64,000 nt of DNA from NCBI GenBank assembly GCA_018806915.1, contig JAGKQI010000088.1, positions 62,001-126,000 of the forward strand, in the 5' to 3' direction. Origin of the DNA: Phytophthora colocasiae. Lineage: Eukaryota; Oomycota; Peronosporomycetes; Peronosporales; Peronosporaceae. The notes under the pieces are model-generated. The model saw only the letters and a list, made by a program, of their open reading frames with translations, was not told the DNA's origin and made no database searches. Shown here piece after piece: positions 11,043 through 21,886 of this stretch (the first letter of the stretch is position 1; each line of letters starts with the position of its first letter). Made by a program: the position numbers and the translations under genes.

Positions 11043-12012
11043 TTAACCTGACGCGATTCGGTGTCTCCTTCGTCTTGGGACTGCTAGGCGGCATCACCTA
11101 CTCTCGACACTGACTACAACACGAACGCGGGGTATCAACTTCGGAATGGGGATGGTGTTCTCTGTGATGGGATTCGCCGGATTCACATGCTTCACCGGTA
11201 TGGTGTCCGTCGCAGCCGCAGAACGAGCTGCTTTCTATCGCGAACGAGCATCTCAAACGTCAATGCATTCTGGTACTTCTGTGCTTCCAGTGTCATCGAG
11301 ATCCCGTACGCTATGGCGGCTGTCATGCTGTGTATGGTAGTATTCTACCCCGTCGTTGGCTTTACTGGAGCTGGTGCTTTCTTCACTTTCTATCTCATCC
11401 TGGTACTGTGCGTGCTGTTTCAGTCGTATTTGGCGGAGTTGATGGTTTTCTTGTCTCCGAACATGGAAGTAGCTGAGATTCTGGGGATGGTGGTAAACCT
11501 CATCACGTTCTTGTTCTCAGGCTTTAGTCCTCCGGCTGAATCGATTCCTCAGGGCGTGAAATGGGTTTACCATCTCAATCCACTGACGTACACACTGTCT
11601 GCTCTCGCGACGGTTGTGTTTGGCGATTGCTCGGGCGATGGGGATATCGGATGCAGCCAAGTTATTGGAGCACCACCTTTGCTTCCGGATGACATCACCG
11701 TGAAGGAATTCTTGGAGATCAACTTCGGAATGTACCACGACGATATCTGGAGGAACTGCGGGATCATGGTAGCTTTTGTGCTTTTCGTCCGCATTTTGAC
11801 CATCCTGGCGATGAGGTTTGTCAACTTTCAGAACAAGTAAGATGTCCATAACGTCTCAAATAAAACTAGTAAAGTGTTGAAAAGATTCCTAAGGACCGTT
11901 AGTAAAATGATAAGGACTGGCTATAGAGTTTTGACATGACCACAGAGCTAGCTATACGTGGGATAAATGCAGAAGTCGCTTATGAACCGAACAGGCCTCG
12001 CTTTCTTCACTT

Positions 12013-14563
12013 TTAAGCGAAATGCAGCGTGTTCGACGCTCTTACCCTTGCGACATCCTTCAGCAGCACGGACGAGAGATAGTTGCGCTCGTCGTACTCG
12101 CTGCGATCCTTCAGGTCGTTTTCAACTTGTGCCTGACCGTCCCACCACGCAGTGTTGGCGATCTCACGCAGCTTCCCCACTAACCCCTTGGTCAAAAACG
12201 GCCAGCGCTGGTGCACTTCATTTTTCCTTCATCAGAGTTCGGCGCCAATACCCCACGGACGCATAGCGAGCCGTCAAACCCTTGCTTGACCTTGTTACGG
12301 CTCATCAACTTCTCCGTCACAATCGATTGGGCAGGCGCTGTCGTCTCGTTCGGACACTTCGAACAAACTCAAGTATAATCGAATCACCTCATGGTTGCTG
12401 GTCGTATGAAGGCTGTTGGGTTTGCCTGTCTTCTCAAAAACGTACGACGATGATAACTCTCGAAGCGCTGAATCAGGGGAACTTGTCGTACCCACCCACC
12501 TGGCTGTTAACCCGAACCAAAATGAACGAAACACTTCCCTCCGGACGAACGTCACAGTCTTTCGGGTGGAAAATCGGGATGATCAGATCCACTCCGAGTT
12601 GTCCACGAGGCAAGACACCAGCGGCTCGACGGTCTAGCAGCTTCCACAGAACTCCTGTCGTCGGCTCCTGGTTTTCAGATCCACGAAATGGCTGGAAACA
12701 AACTTTCCAACCGTCCCAGCTCTCCACCCCACTTCCTGTACGCGTCCATCTTTTCCCTCGTTAATGACCTCGGAGTCGCCCTCACGAATCTGCGGGTTGT
12801 CGCCCACGAGTTTCTCCACAAACCTCGTGACGTCGCAAATCGCCCTGAGAAGGTAAACTCCCATGTTTTGACGAGGCCTTTGCCACCGCGTCCATTGCCA
12901 ACAAGAGGAAGATTCGCGACACGGGTTCGCCAATGTTGCTAGTGTCAATCTCCCCATTGAGCAGCATCGTCCGGAACTGAGGGAGGATGTATCGTTCCAA
13001 CGCGGATGGCCTCTTGAGATTGAGATCCTCCAACTCATACCACATGTACGACGCGCCAAACGTCAGGATCGGCTCGGACACGTAGCCGCTGATGTAAGCA
13101 TCGTTCTTGTATGTCACGTAGTGCAGTGACACTCATCAAGTTAGCAACCAAGAGCGGCGCCTTCCGGTTGAACGAGTTTGGACGTAGGCCAAGACGGCAG
13201 AACAGTGAGGCCACGCCGTGAGAGTCAACTCCGTGTAGCTAGATGGAAAGTCCGGTGGGAGGCCGATCAGCAATTTCCTTGCAGCAAACCAGACCATATC
13301 TGTCATTCTGCTGAACAAATAGTGTTCTGACTTATCCATACTACGCCACAAGGGCCGCCCCATTGACACCAGAGCTGTCCACACGTCGTCCTCATCGGTA
13401 GTCAACACTCTGCTCTTGCTCGTCTTTTGATCATCCCCCAATTTCTTCACCATGATGTCCATCGTCTCTGTCAAGACGAAACGATGGGGAACAGCACCGT
13501 TTTAGGATTATAATCCATTAGAGAAGGCAAATTCTCGGTATCTGCCACCGCGGACTCATGCACAAGAGGGTTCGTATCCACTAAAACTCCGAAAATGAGT
13601 CCGTTTGCTTTTCGTACTGTAGAACTCCTATTCACCGTTATCAAAGCTTGTCGTAGATACTGCAACGCGGTTTTACCCCTGTTACCTTTGATCTTCAGCA
13701 GAGACCGAGCCTCGTCAACAGCTACAACCAGCACCGGAGTAACGAGAGTTTCTTGCGTTTCTCCACTGGCTGGTTAGAAGTACTTGAGCAAAGCTGGACT
13801 TTATCCAGTTCGCGCACCATATCAGCATCAATGTTGTAATTCTCCTCCACTTCAAAACAACTTCAGCCACTTTTCTCTAACGTCGAAATTCTCCATAGAG
13901 TACGTAAACGCTTTTTCCAGTGAAGTAACGATCTTGTCCACGCTACAATAATAATACTCTGAAAGAAGCCATTTACGCAGTTGAGGTGTCGCGCATGGGT
14001 ACCCACTCGATCTCTTCGAGGGTGCGTGCGCAGATGTACAACACTTTCACGTCAAACCGTGTGCCATTGTGGTCAATAGGGCCATCTTTCTCCGCCAGAC
14101 GCTTCACGATTCGGCTCTTGCCGAAGCCGGAACTCTGAGTGATGGTCACGTATGGCGCCGTGTACTTGTCGTGGAGTGTATCATTGATATAAGCGTGGCA
14201 GCAGGCAACAAGGTGCTTCTGGAAGCTGACGTCAGCATCGCCTTCATAAGGTATATCGAACGCTGCGGGTACAATTCCGCGGGGCTTGGAACTGACCACG
14301 CGGACTGGCGTTTCGCTCTGGATGACGCGTAGTTCGGCGAAGGCGGCATCTGTAGCTGCTTCGAAATCGGCCATCAAGAGACGATTTTCTACAGCGTCAG
14401 GTAAATAGGCACTGCGCACCGCTTGACGAATGCTTTCCTCCACCTTGTCATCGACCTGCTCGCCCTGAAGTTGAAGTTGCAGCTCACGCTCATGAACTCC
14501 CTTATCTTTTAAGGCATTGAAGGCAGCAGCCGACAGCCTCTGGATGTGAGCAGGAGCTTCCAT
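12013..14563 (-). pseudogene. Crinkler-type NTPase/nuclease paralogue, CRN(-) copy A
   Basis: ATG at 14563 (MEAPAHIQRLSAAAF), stop 12015-12013. Paralogous to CRN(+): same N-terminal helical region, P-loop ITQSSGFGKSR near residue 140, Walker B VLVVAVDEAR, and a C-terminal LLDRRAAGVLPRGQLG...DLIIPIF segment. In the nuclease core the position of the catalytic lysine reads ILVRVNSQ instead of ILIQVKNR in CRN(+), so nuclease activity is doubtful. Broken by indels near 13985, 13850, 13740, 13490, 13220, 13130, 12880 and others. Faces the next CRN(+) across a 251-bp spacer and ends 172 bp from the convergent ABC gene. Confidence 0.7.
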
Positions 14564-14814
14564 GTCGTTATGATCGTTGGTACTGTTGTTGTTTTGGCTT
14601 CATCCCATCAGCCAATCAGTTTTGACCTAGCGTCATCTTTCGTCTCGATGAAAGAAAGGCCCAGTCATCGTTCTGAGAGCGGAGAGATGGCAACTCGCCA
14701 TTGACAAGAAGGCTAGAGTGAAGGTCGACGTTGTTATGTGCAGGTTGTACTCACTTTCTCTCCTCACTTTTCACCTTTCATCGCTGCGCATCAAGCTCCA
14801 AACCATCCGTCGAC
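14564..14814. promoter_or_regulatory. Shared spacer between divergent CRN(-) and CRN(+), copy 1
   Basis: 251 bp between two divergent start codons (14563 on -, 14815 on +). On the + side a pyrimidine-rich stretch with TCACTTTC and TCACTTTTCACC (about 14752-14775) resembles oomycete Inr sites, 40-65 bp before the ATG. Because no other upstream sequence is available to either gene, it most likely holds both promoters. This is inference from position; no promoter test is possible here. Confidence 0.5.
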
Positions 14815-17800
14815 ATGGATGAAATTGAGATGGGATACGAGGAGAAGGTTCCTGCTACGCTTGGACAGCGGCTGTCGGCTGCCGCTCTTCAATGTCTTAA
14901 AAGATAAGGGAGTTCATGAGCGTGAGCTGCAACTTCAACTTCAGGGCGAGCAGGTCGATGACAAGGTGGAGGAAAGCATTCGTCAAGCGGTGCGCAGTGC
15001 CTATTTTGATGAAGCTATAGAAAATCGTCTCTCGAGATCCGATGTCAAAGCAGCTAAGCAGATGCCGCCATCACCGAACTACGCGTCATCCAGAGCGAAC
15101 CGCCCCTCAAGGCGGCCAAAGCCAATCCGGAGGCCGTCAAGTTGGCAACCGCAGCGTTCAAAAATGACTACAAAGGTGGTGCAGACATCAGCTTCCAGAA
15201 TTACCTCGCAGCCTGTTGCCACGCTTATTCCAATAACAAAGCTTGTACACGGCGCCGTACGCAACCATCACTCAGAGCTCTGGCTTTGGCAAGAGTCGAA
15301 TCCTAAGACGCCTTGCCGAGACACCTACTATTGAGCACGGTGGCGTCAAGTACGACGTCAAGGTGTTGTATATCTGCGCACGCGACATCGAACAGTCGAG
15401 TGGGTACCCCGCGCCACACCGGTTCTGCGCGAATGGCTTTTCCTGAAAAAATTGGGCAGTCAGACACAGATTGCCACTGCTTTAAAGAAAGCATACACGT
15501 ACTCGATCAGGAACCCGAATGCAAGGGAAAAATGGAAGGGGCTCTTTGAACTGGAGGAGAACAGCACTATTGATGCTGACGTGAAGGTTGAATTGATAAT
15601 GTCAACCTTCCGAATATGCTTGGTCAGCAAGATACGCCCGGTCAACAAGATAGTTTCTGGTCAACCAGATAAGCTCCGGTCAACCAGATACGAAACAGGA
15701 ATCAACAAAGAAACGCAAATGAATGCTACTCCGCCCAGTCAACCACCAACGAAACTCTTGAAACCGCAACTACGCATAGTATCTCCAAGTGATGTCCCGG
15801 TGCTTGTTGTGGCTATTGACGAGGCGCGGACTCTACTTAAGATCAAGGGTGACAAAGACGCCAACGCGTTCACACTTTTTCGGCGAGCTTTGAGAGAGGT
15901 GAACACAATTATGCTGAAAAACGTCAAGGGGGTCGTTTTTGCTGTTCTAGTGGACACTAACTCCCGAGTGCATGAGTTCGTGCCAGCACTGTCATCGGAT
16001 CCATCGTCACGAGTTGTCGGTGGAAGTACGTCGCTGTTCCTACCTTCGTCTTGACAGAGACTATGGACGTCTTGGTGAATAACAGGCCCACAGCTAAGGA
16101 GAAAGTGTTGAGAGCTGGCGCAGGAGGTGATGAAAAGGTCGTGTGGACGGATCTAGTATCGATGGGCCGGCCTTTGTGGAACAGTATGGATGATGACACC
16201 GTCGGAAATCTGGGATTCGATGTCACTGAACCCCAGATTTCTAATAGAAGGAGCGAGCTGACCAGATTCGCTGCAAGCAAGCTGCTTATTGGCCTTCCAA
16301 TGGACGATTCGGCGAGCTACACAGACTGTCACAAAATAAAGTGTGTGATATGGTAGCACTAGCACTAGAGGAAGTACAGCATCGGGGGTCGAGCTGATGT
16401 GTTGAGTACGCTGGAAAATCGAAACTGAGATTGAGTTTAGCACCTTCGTCCTGTCCTCCTAGGCAATTCCAGTCCTTGGTGCCTGTAACTTCAACATCTA
16501 AATTCAAGCACATCGCATTCTTCATCCTAGATGACTGCGTTGCACGCGGGTCAGACTGCTTGCTGCAGCTTGATCTCCACAAACGTTGGCATTATCGCGT
16601 TCCATGTGCTTGTAGTTGATGATATCGTGACATTCCCTCCTCCAAGCGAGGGCCTCTGGTAGTGTTGAGGTTGGCTTGGTTGACTTTCAGGGCTGATTTT
16701 GTCTTGATCCGAAGTGTCGGTCTGCTGGTGCCTGGTTGTGCGCTTTTGTTTTCTTGTGACATTCCCTCCTCCAAGCGAGGGGGGGGTCATTTTCTGTGGC
16801 CTCTGCGTCTTGTGTCTGGGCTCTTCTGCGCTCGTTTGGTCTTGGCCTCTGTGGCTTTTGTCTGGACTATCCGTCTCTGGCCTCTGCGTCGTCTCTGGCC
16901 TCTGCGTCGTGCGTCTGGGCTCTGCGGTCTTGGTCTCTGCGACTTGCATCTGGGCTCTCCGTGTGGTGGTTCGCTCTTGTTTGGTCTTGGCCTCGTCTGG
17001 GCTCTCCTTGTGGCGTCCGCACTTGTTGTTGTTTCTCCTGGACGGGTTGATTGAGTTCCGTCAGCGCCTCGCCGACCAGGGAATGTCACATTAGTTCAGC
17101 ATCTCGACCCCCTCCACCGCAGCGAAGGATTCGCAATTTCTACTATGTCACAAAATAAAGTGTGTGATATGGTAGCACTAGCACTAGAGGAAGTACAGCA
17201 TCGGGGGTCGAGCTGATGTGTTGAGTACGCTGGAAAATCGAAACTGAGATTGAGTTTAGCACCTTCGTCCTGTCCTCCTAGGCAATTCCAGTCCTTGGTG
17301 CCTGTAACTTCAACATCTAAATTCAAGCACATCGCATTCTTCATCCTAGATGACTGCGTTGCACGCGGGTCAGACTGCTTGCTGCAGCTTGATCTCCACA
17401 AACGTTGGCATTATCGCGTTCCATGTGCTTGTAGTTGATGATATCGTGACACAGACACGACACTGCACGGCGTGGCGTCACTGTTCTGCCGCGTTGGGTT
17501 ACGTCCATATGCGACCAACCCAGTCGCCGCGCACTTGGTCGCCGACTTCATGAGTGTTCTACACTATGTGACGTACAAGAACGACGGCCAGATCAGCGGC
17601 TACGTGTCCGAGCCGATCCTGACGTTTGGCGCATCACGCGTATGGTATCAATTGGAGAAGAATACGAAGCCGTCAGCGTTGGAGTCCCACATTCTCCCCC
17701 AGTTCGAGACCATGATGCTCAACGGTATGATCGACACTGGCAACATTGGTGAACTCGTGGCACGCATCTTTCTCTTGCTGGCAATGGACGCAGTGGCGAT

Positions 17801-18707
17801 TGGTGGAGCTGTCAAGCAAGAGTTCGTCTTCTCGGGTGAGTTTTGCGACGTCACTGCGTTTGTGCAAAAGCTCTTGGGCGACAATCCGAAGCTTAAGGAG
17901 GATAAATCCAACGTCGTTGCCAAAAATACGATCGAATTGTGCAATATCTGGAAAGAGGGCTGGGAAGGTTGGAAAATCGGCTTTAGTCATTTCGTGGAGC
18001 TGAGTACGGAACCGACGGAGACCATTTTGTGGAAGCTTCTAGACCGTCGCGCTGCGGGTACTTTGCCTCGCGGACAAACAGGAGCGGATCTGATTATTCC
18101 AATTTTTCTCCCAGGAGAGTCTTCTGAGGACTGCGAGTTTCCAGATGGAAGACTCTCATTCATCTTGATTCAAGTCAAGAATCGAGTGGGGAAGGACGAC
18201 AAGTTTCCGAAATCGGCACTGGGTAACCTAGAACCTTCGAAGGTTCTCCACAAGTCAAACCTACTTTCTCAAAACCGACGCAGAAAAATGATTCGGTTGT
18301 ATCTGAGTCTGCGGGAAGTGCCGAACGAGACGGCAACGCCTGCCCAATCTATTGTAATGCCCGCCGGAGTGACACTTAGGAGCCAGGATGGTGTAGACCC
18401 AACATTTGACGGGGCACTGTGCGTCCGCGGGAATGTTTGCGCCGAGCACCGATGAAGAAGACTATGAACGGACCCAGCGATGGCCATTTTTGTCAAAGGG
18501 GTTGATTCAAATTCTGCGCAAGCTCGTCAATGCTGCAGTGGTGGGATGGCCAGATACAAGTCCAAAACGACCTGAAGCAGCGCTCCGACGAAGATTTCGA
18601 ATCGCCTTTCATCCGTGCTACCGCAAGAAGTTGCGGTGGGAAGGGCAAATCACACGCTGAACTACTTAGCCGACGAAGATGACGATGAACTTCGAGCTTT
18701 TGAATGA
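14815..18707 (+). pseudogene. Crinkler-type NTPase/nuclease, CRN(+) copy B, with TRIM insertion
   Basis: ATG at 14815 (MDEIEMGYEEK), stop 18705-18707. Same domain order as copy C. The C-terminal part after the TRIM element stays open for more than 300 codons (about 17460-18455) and shows the endonuclease-like core best: RRAAGTLPRGQTGADLIIP, then FILIQVKNR. Breaks: an extra base near 14885, a deleted base near 15055, several indels around 15410-15450, 15595, 15655 and 15710, the frameshift near 16045 shared with A and C, the TRIM insertion at 16326, and an extra G near 18430. A 20-odd base stretch encoding the ELRVIHS-type residues (about 15075-15090) is present here but absent from copy C. 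Confidence 0.7.
16327..17451 (+). mobile_element. TRIM-like LTR element B, inserted in CRN(+) copy B
   Basis: LTRs 16327-16632 and 17146-17451, flanked by CAGAC (16322-16326 and 17452-17456), same target base as element A. The internal region has about one 168-bp unit plus a small local duplication of gtctctggcctctgcgtc near 16875-16910. No coding capacity for retrotransposon proteins. Confidence 0.85.
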
Positions 18708-19014
18708 CCAGTGACCAGTGCATTTTGAAGTACATGTCGTATAGTTCTTGCACGTTGAATAATCTGAATGGAAAAATCTTTGTTAAAACACTTTTAATTG
18801 TCAGGGGCTAATGGCATCACGATGGGGAGGCCTGAACTACGCTTGACACCACCAGTTGAGGCTCAACATCCTCCTCGAAAGGTCGCTGCAACGCTCGGTC
18901 TCCGTGTCACAGGGACGCCATACGCTGGTGTTGTTGGTACATATCATGGGGTGGCTTCTACCCTGAAGCATTTATCATTTCTCCACTCGAAGTCTCTCAA
19001 CCCAACCTCCCGTC
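18708..19014 (+). other. Spacer between CRN(+) and ABC transporter, copy B
   Basis: 307 bp, same content as the copy A spacer but with a G4 instead of G9 run near 18805. Contains the ABC Inr-like site about 30 bp before the start codon. Nothing else recognised. Confidence 0.7.
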
Positions 19015-21886
19015 ATGGCAGTGGAGATTCCAATCGAAGGCAACGTATATAGCCCCCGAGGGATCAAGCCTGACAGTGCCAAGACGCTCATGGCGCAAGG
19101 CTCACTGGATCTACACGATCACGTCGCGTCTCACATGACAAATGCTTTTGGAGACCATTTTCCCACGATGGAGTTCCGCTTCAAGAACGTTTCGATCTCA
19201 GCGGATGTAGTGGTGAAGGATACTTCCGATGCCAAAACCACACTCCCGAACGTTGTGATGAAGACCATTCGCGGCCAACTCGCGAGGAGGAGATATTGGG
19301 AGAAGCCCTTCATGCATGGAACTCCGGAGGAAAACCAAGAAGCCTTGAAGGTAGTACGAGCAATGTACCAGCACTATCCTGAAGTTGTGATCCAACAGCT
19401 TGACTGGATACCTGTCAGAACACCATTGTCGGGGATGCCATGCATCGAGGTGTCTCTGGTGGTGAACGCAAGCGAGTGACAACTGGAGAGATGGCGTTTG
19501 GCAATGCGTACGTGAAGATGATGGACGAGATCAGTACAGGACTGGATAGTGCTGCTGCGTTCGATATCCTCACGATGCAGAGGAGTATTGCCAAGAAGTT
19601 CCACAATACGGTCGTGATTTCTCTCTTACAGCCGTCTCCCGAGCTGTTTGCGCTTTTCGATAATGAATGAAGGTCGTGTCATGTACAACGGGCCTTGTGA
19701 CGAAGCTCTGGACTACTTTGAAGCTCTCGGATTCAAACGCCTTCCACATCGTGACGTTGCGGATTTTCTGATTGATTTTGGAACCAACAAACAGGTTCAA
19801 CACCAAGTACGTGGTAATGTCCCTCGTACTCCCCAAGAATTTGGGAGGCGTTTGAAACCTCTTCCGCTTATGAACGTCTTCAAGCGGAGTTGAGTGTTCC
19901 ATATTCAACTGGAGACATGGCGAGGATCATGAAGACTCAACAGGAATTCTACCAGTCCTTTGGGCTAGTACGATTTTACTGATGAAGCGCCAGATTACCA
20001 TGCTGAGGCGGGAAATGTCAGGTCTCGTTGGGCGATTAATGATGAACACTTTGCTGGCGTTACTGTACGGCTGTGTCTTCTACCAAATGGACCCAAGTGA
20101 CCCGCAATTAGTGATGGGCGTCATTTTCGAGTCGGCTCTGTGCTTGTCGATGGCCTCTTTCAGCTCAGATCCCAAGCATCATGGCGGCCCATGACGTGTT
20201 TTACAAGCAACGAGGCAACAATTTCTTCCGGAACAGCGTTGTACATTCTGTCGTACTCGGCAAGTCGACTTCCCCGATCATTTTTGGAGACGGTGGTTTT
20301 CAGTTCTATTGTCTATTGATGTGCGGTTTTGTGAGCTCTGTGGAGAGCTTCATCCTCTTCGTGGTGATCATTTGTTTGGTGAACTTTTACGTCCGCGGTT
20401 TTCGTTTTCTTCTTGGCGTCTGTTGCCGGTGAACCCCATTGCTGGCATTGCAATTGAGCTGTTTATCTTGTTCGCTGGCTTTACGAAAGACCAGATTCCG
20501 GATTATCTCATCTGGATATACTGGATTAAGCCTGTGGGCTGGGGAGTCCGTGCTCTCGCGGTGAATCAGTACACTGAGGCTCGTTTTGACACTTGCATCT
20601 ACAACGACGTGGACTATTGTGCCCGATACGGTATGAAGATGGGGGAGTACGCGCTTTCCTCTTACGAGGTCCCAACCCAGAGATACTGGATCTGGTACGG
20701 CATGTTGTACACTGTAGGCGCCTACTTTGTCTACTTCTCGTTATCTTTTCTCGCACTGGATATCACCGATACGAAAGTCCGGAGAACGTGGTGATTAAAA
20801 AGCAAGAAGACATCGACAGTAAAAGTGTAGCCTTCAAGCTTGGAGAATATACGCTCACACAGACTTCACGAAATAACGAGGCGAAATGACTGTCTCAGTG
20901 GACTTGGGCTCGGATAGATCCCTCGTGCCAGTCACGGTGGCATTCAAGGACTTGTGGTACACAGTTCCAGACCCGGCAGATTCCGACAAAAGCATCAACT
21001 TACTCAAGGGTATCAGTGGATATGCACTTCCTGGAACAATTACCGCACTTATGGGATCTTCTGGTGCGGGTAAAACGACTCTGATGGATGTGATCGCTGG
21101 ACGAAAGAGTGGTGGTAAGATTCAAGGCCAAATTCCGGCGACGGACTTGGCTATTAGACGTTCAACCGGGTACTGCGAACAAATGGATATCCACTCGGAG
21201 TCGTCCACATTTCGGGAGGCGTTGACGCGTTCAGTGCTTTCTTGCGTCAAGGTGCTGATGTTCCTGACAGCTCTCGGTGGATATGTGCTTGGACTTGCTG
21301 GACTTGACTCCGATCGCCGATCAGATCATCCGAGGCAACTCAGTGGAGCAGATGAAGCGGCTAACGATCGGCGTGGAACTGGCAGCTCAAACCGAGTGGG
21401 CTCTTCCTGGATGAACCTACGAGCGGCTCGGATGCCCGATCAGCCAAGTTAACCATAGACGGTGTCCGCAAAGTGGCGAACACGGGACGAACACGGGACG
21501 AACGATCATTTGTACGATCCACTAGCCTTCCGCCGAGGTGTTCCAGGTGTTCGACAGTATGTTGCTATTGAAACGTGGTGGCGAGACGGTTTACGCTGGT
21601 GATTTGGGCACGAACGCACAGGAAATGATCTCCTACTTCGAATCCATCGATGGTGTGGAGAAATTGAAAACGAACTACAATCCTGCATCGAGGGTTCTGG
21701 ATGTGGTTGGAGCTGGTGTCGGTAACGGCAACGGTGACAAGACCGATTTCGTCGGTATCTTCAAATCCAGTCTCCGTCGATTCCTTCTCTCGAATATGCT
21801 GACAAACGTGCTGCAACGGAGTTGACTCAGATGAAAGTTCTCCTTGAGCGCTTCTCCAACCTGTACTGGCGCACGGCGTCTTTTAA

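Larger units (their letters stand above)
3977..11840 (+). pseudogene. PDR/ABCG full-size ABC transporter, copy A, split by piggyBac insertion
   Basis: Starts at ATG 3977 (MAVEIPIEGN) and ends at TAA 11838-11840; coding sequence runs 3977-6895 and resumes at 11047. Family: pleiotropic drug resistance type ABC exporter of the plasma membrane, order NBD1-TMD1-NBD2-TMD2. Seen: NBD1 signature VSGGERKRVTTGE and Walker B VKMMDEISTGLDS, membrane segments around 4950-5700, NBD2 Walker A GSSGAGKTT, and TMD2 after the insertion. The Walker A segment of NBD1 is absent in this and all other copies. Further damage shared with copies B and C in NBD2: a 15-base deletion near 6090, a 10-base deletion near 6230 that shifts frame, and a TAG replacing a CAG at about 6480. 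Frameshifts near 4620, 4812, 5390, 5440 and 5500 add to this. It cannot make a full transporter. Confidence 0.85.
1..15194. repeat. Cassette unit A of the CRN-ABC-CRN tandem array
   Basis: The first base of the window matches 15195 and 30169, so the window opens inside a CRN(+) gene and the same order of genes recurs: CRN(+), ABC transporter(+) with a piggyBac insert, CRN(-). Units A and B are almost identical by eye apart from scattered one- or two-base indels and a different repeat number in the TRIM element. The unit boundary chosen here is arbitrary (the window edge); the natural cassette boundary is the spacer between the two head-to-head CRN genes. Confidence 0.9.
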
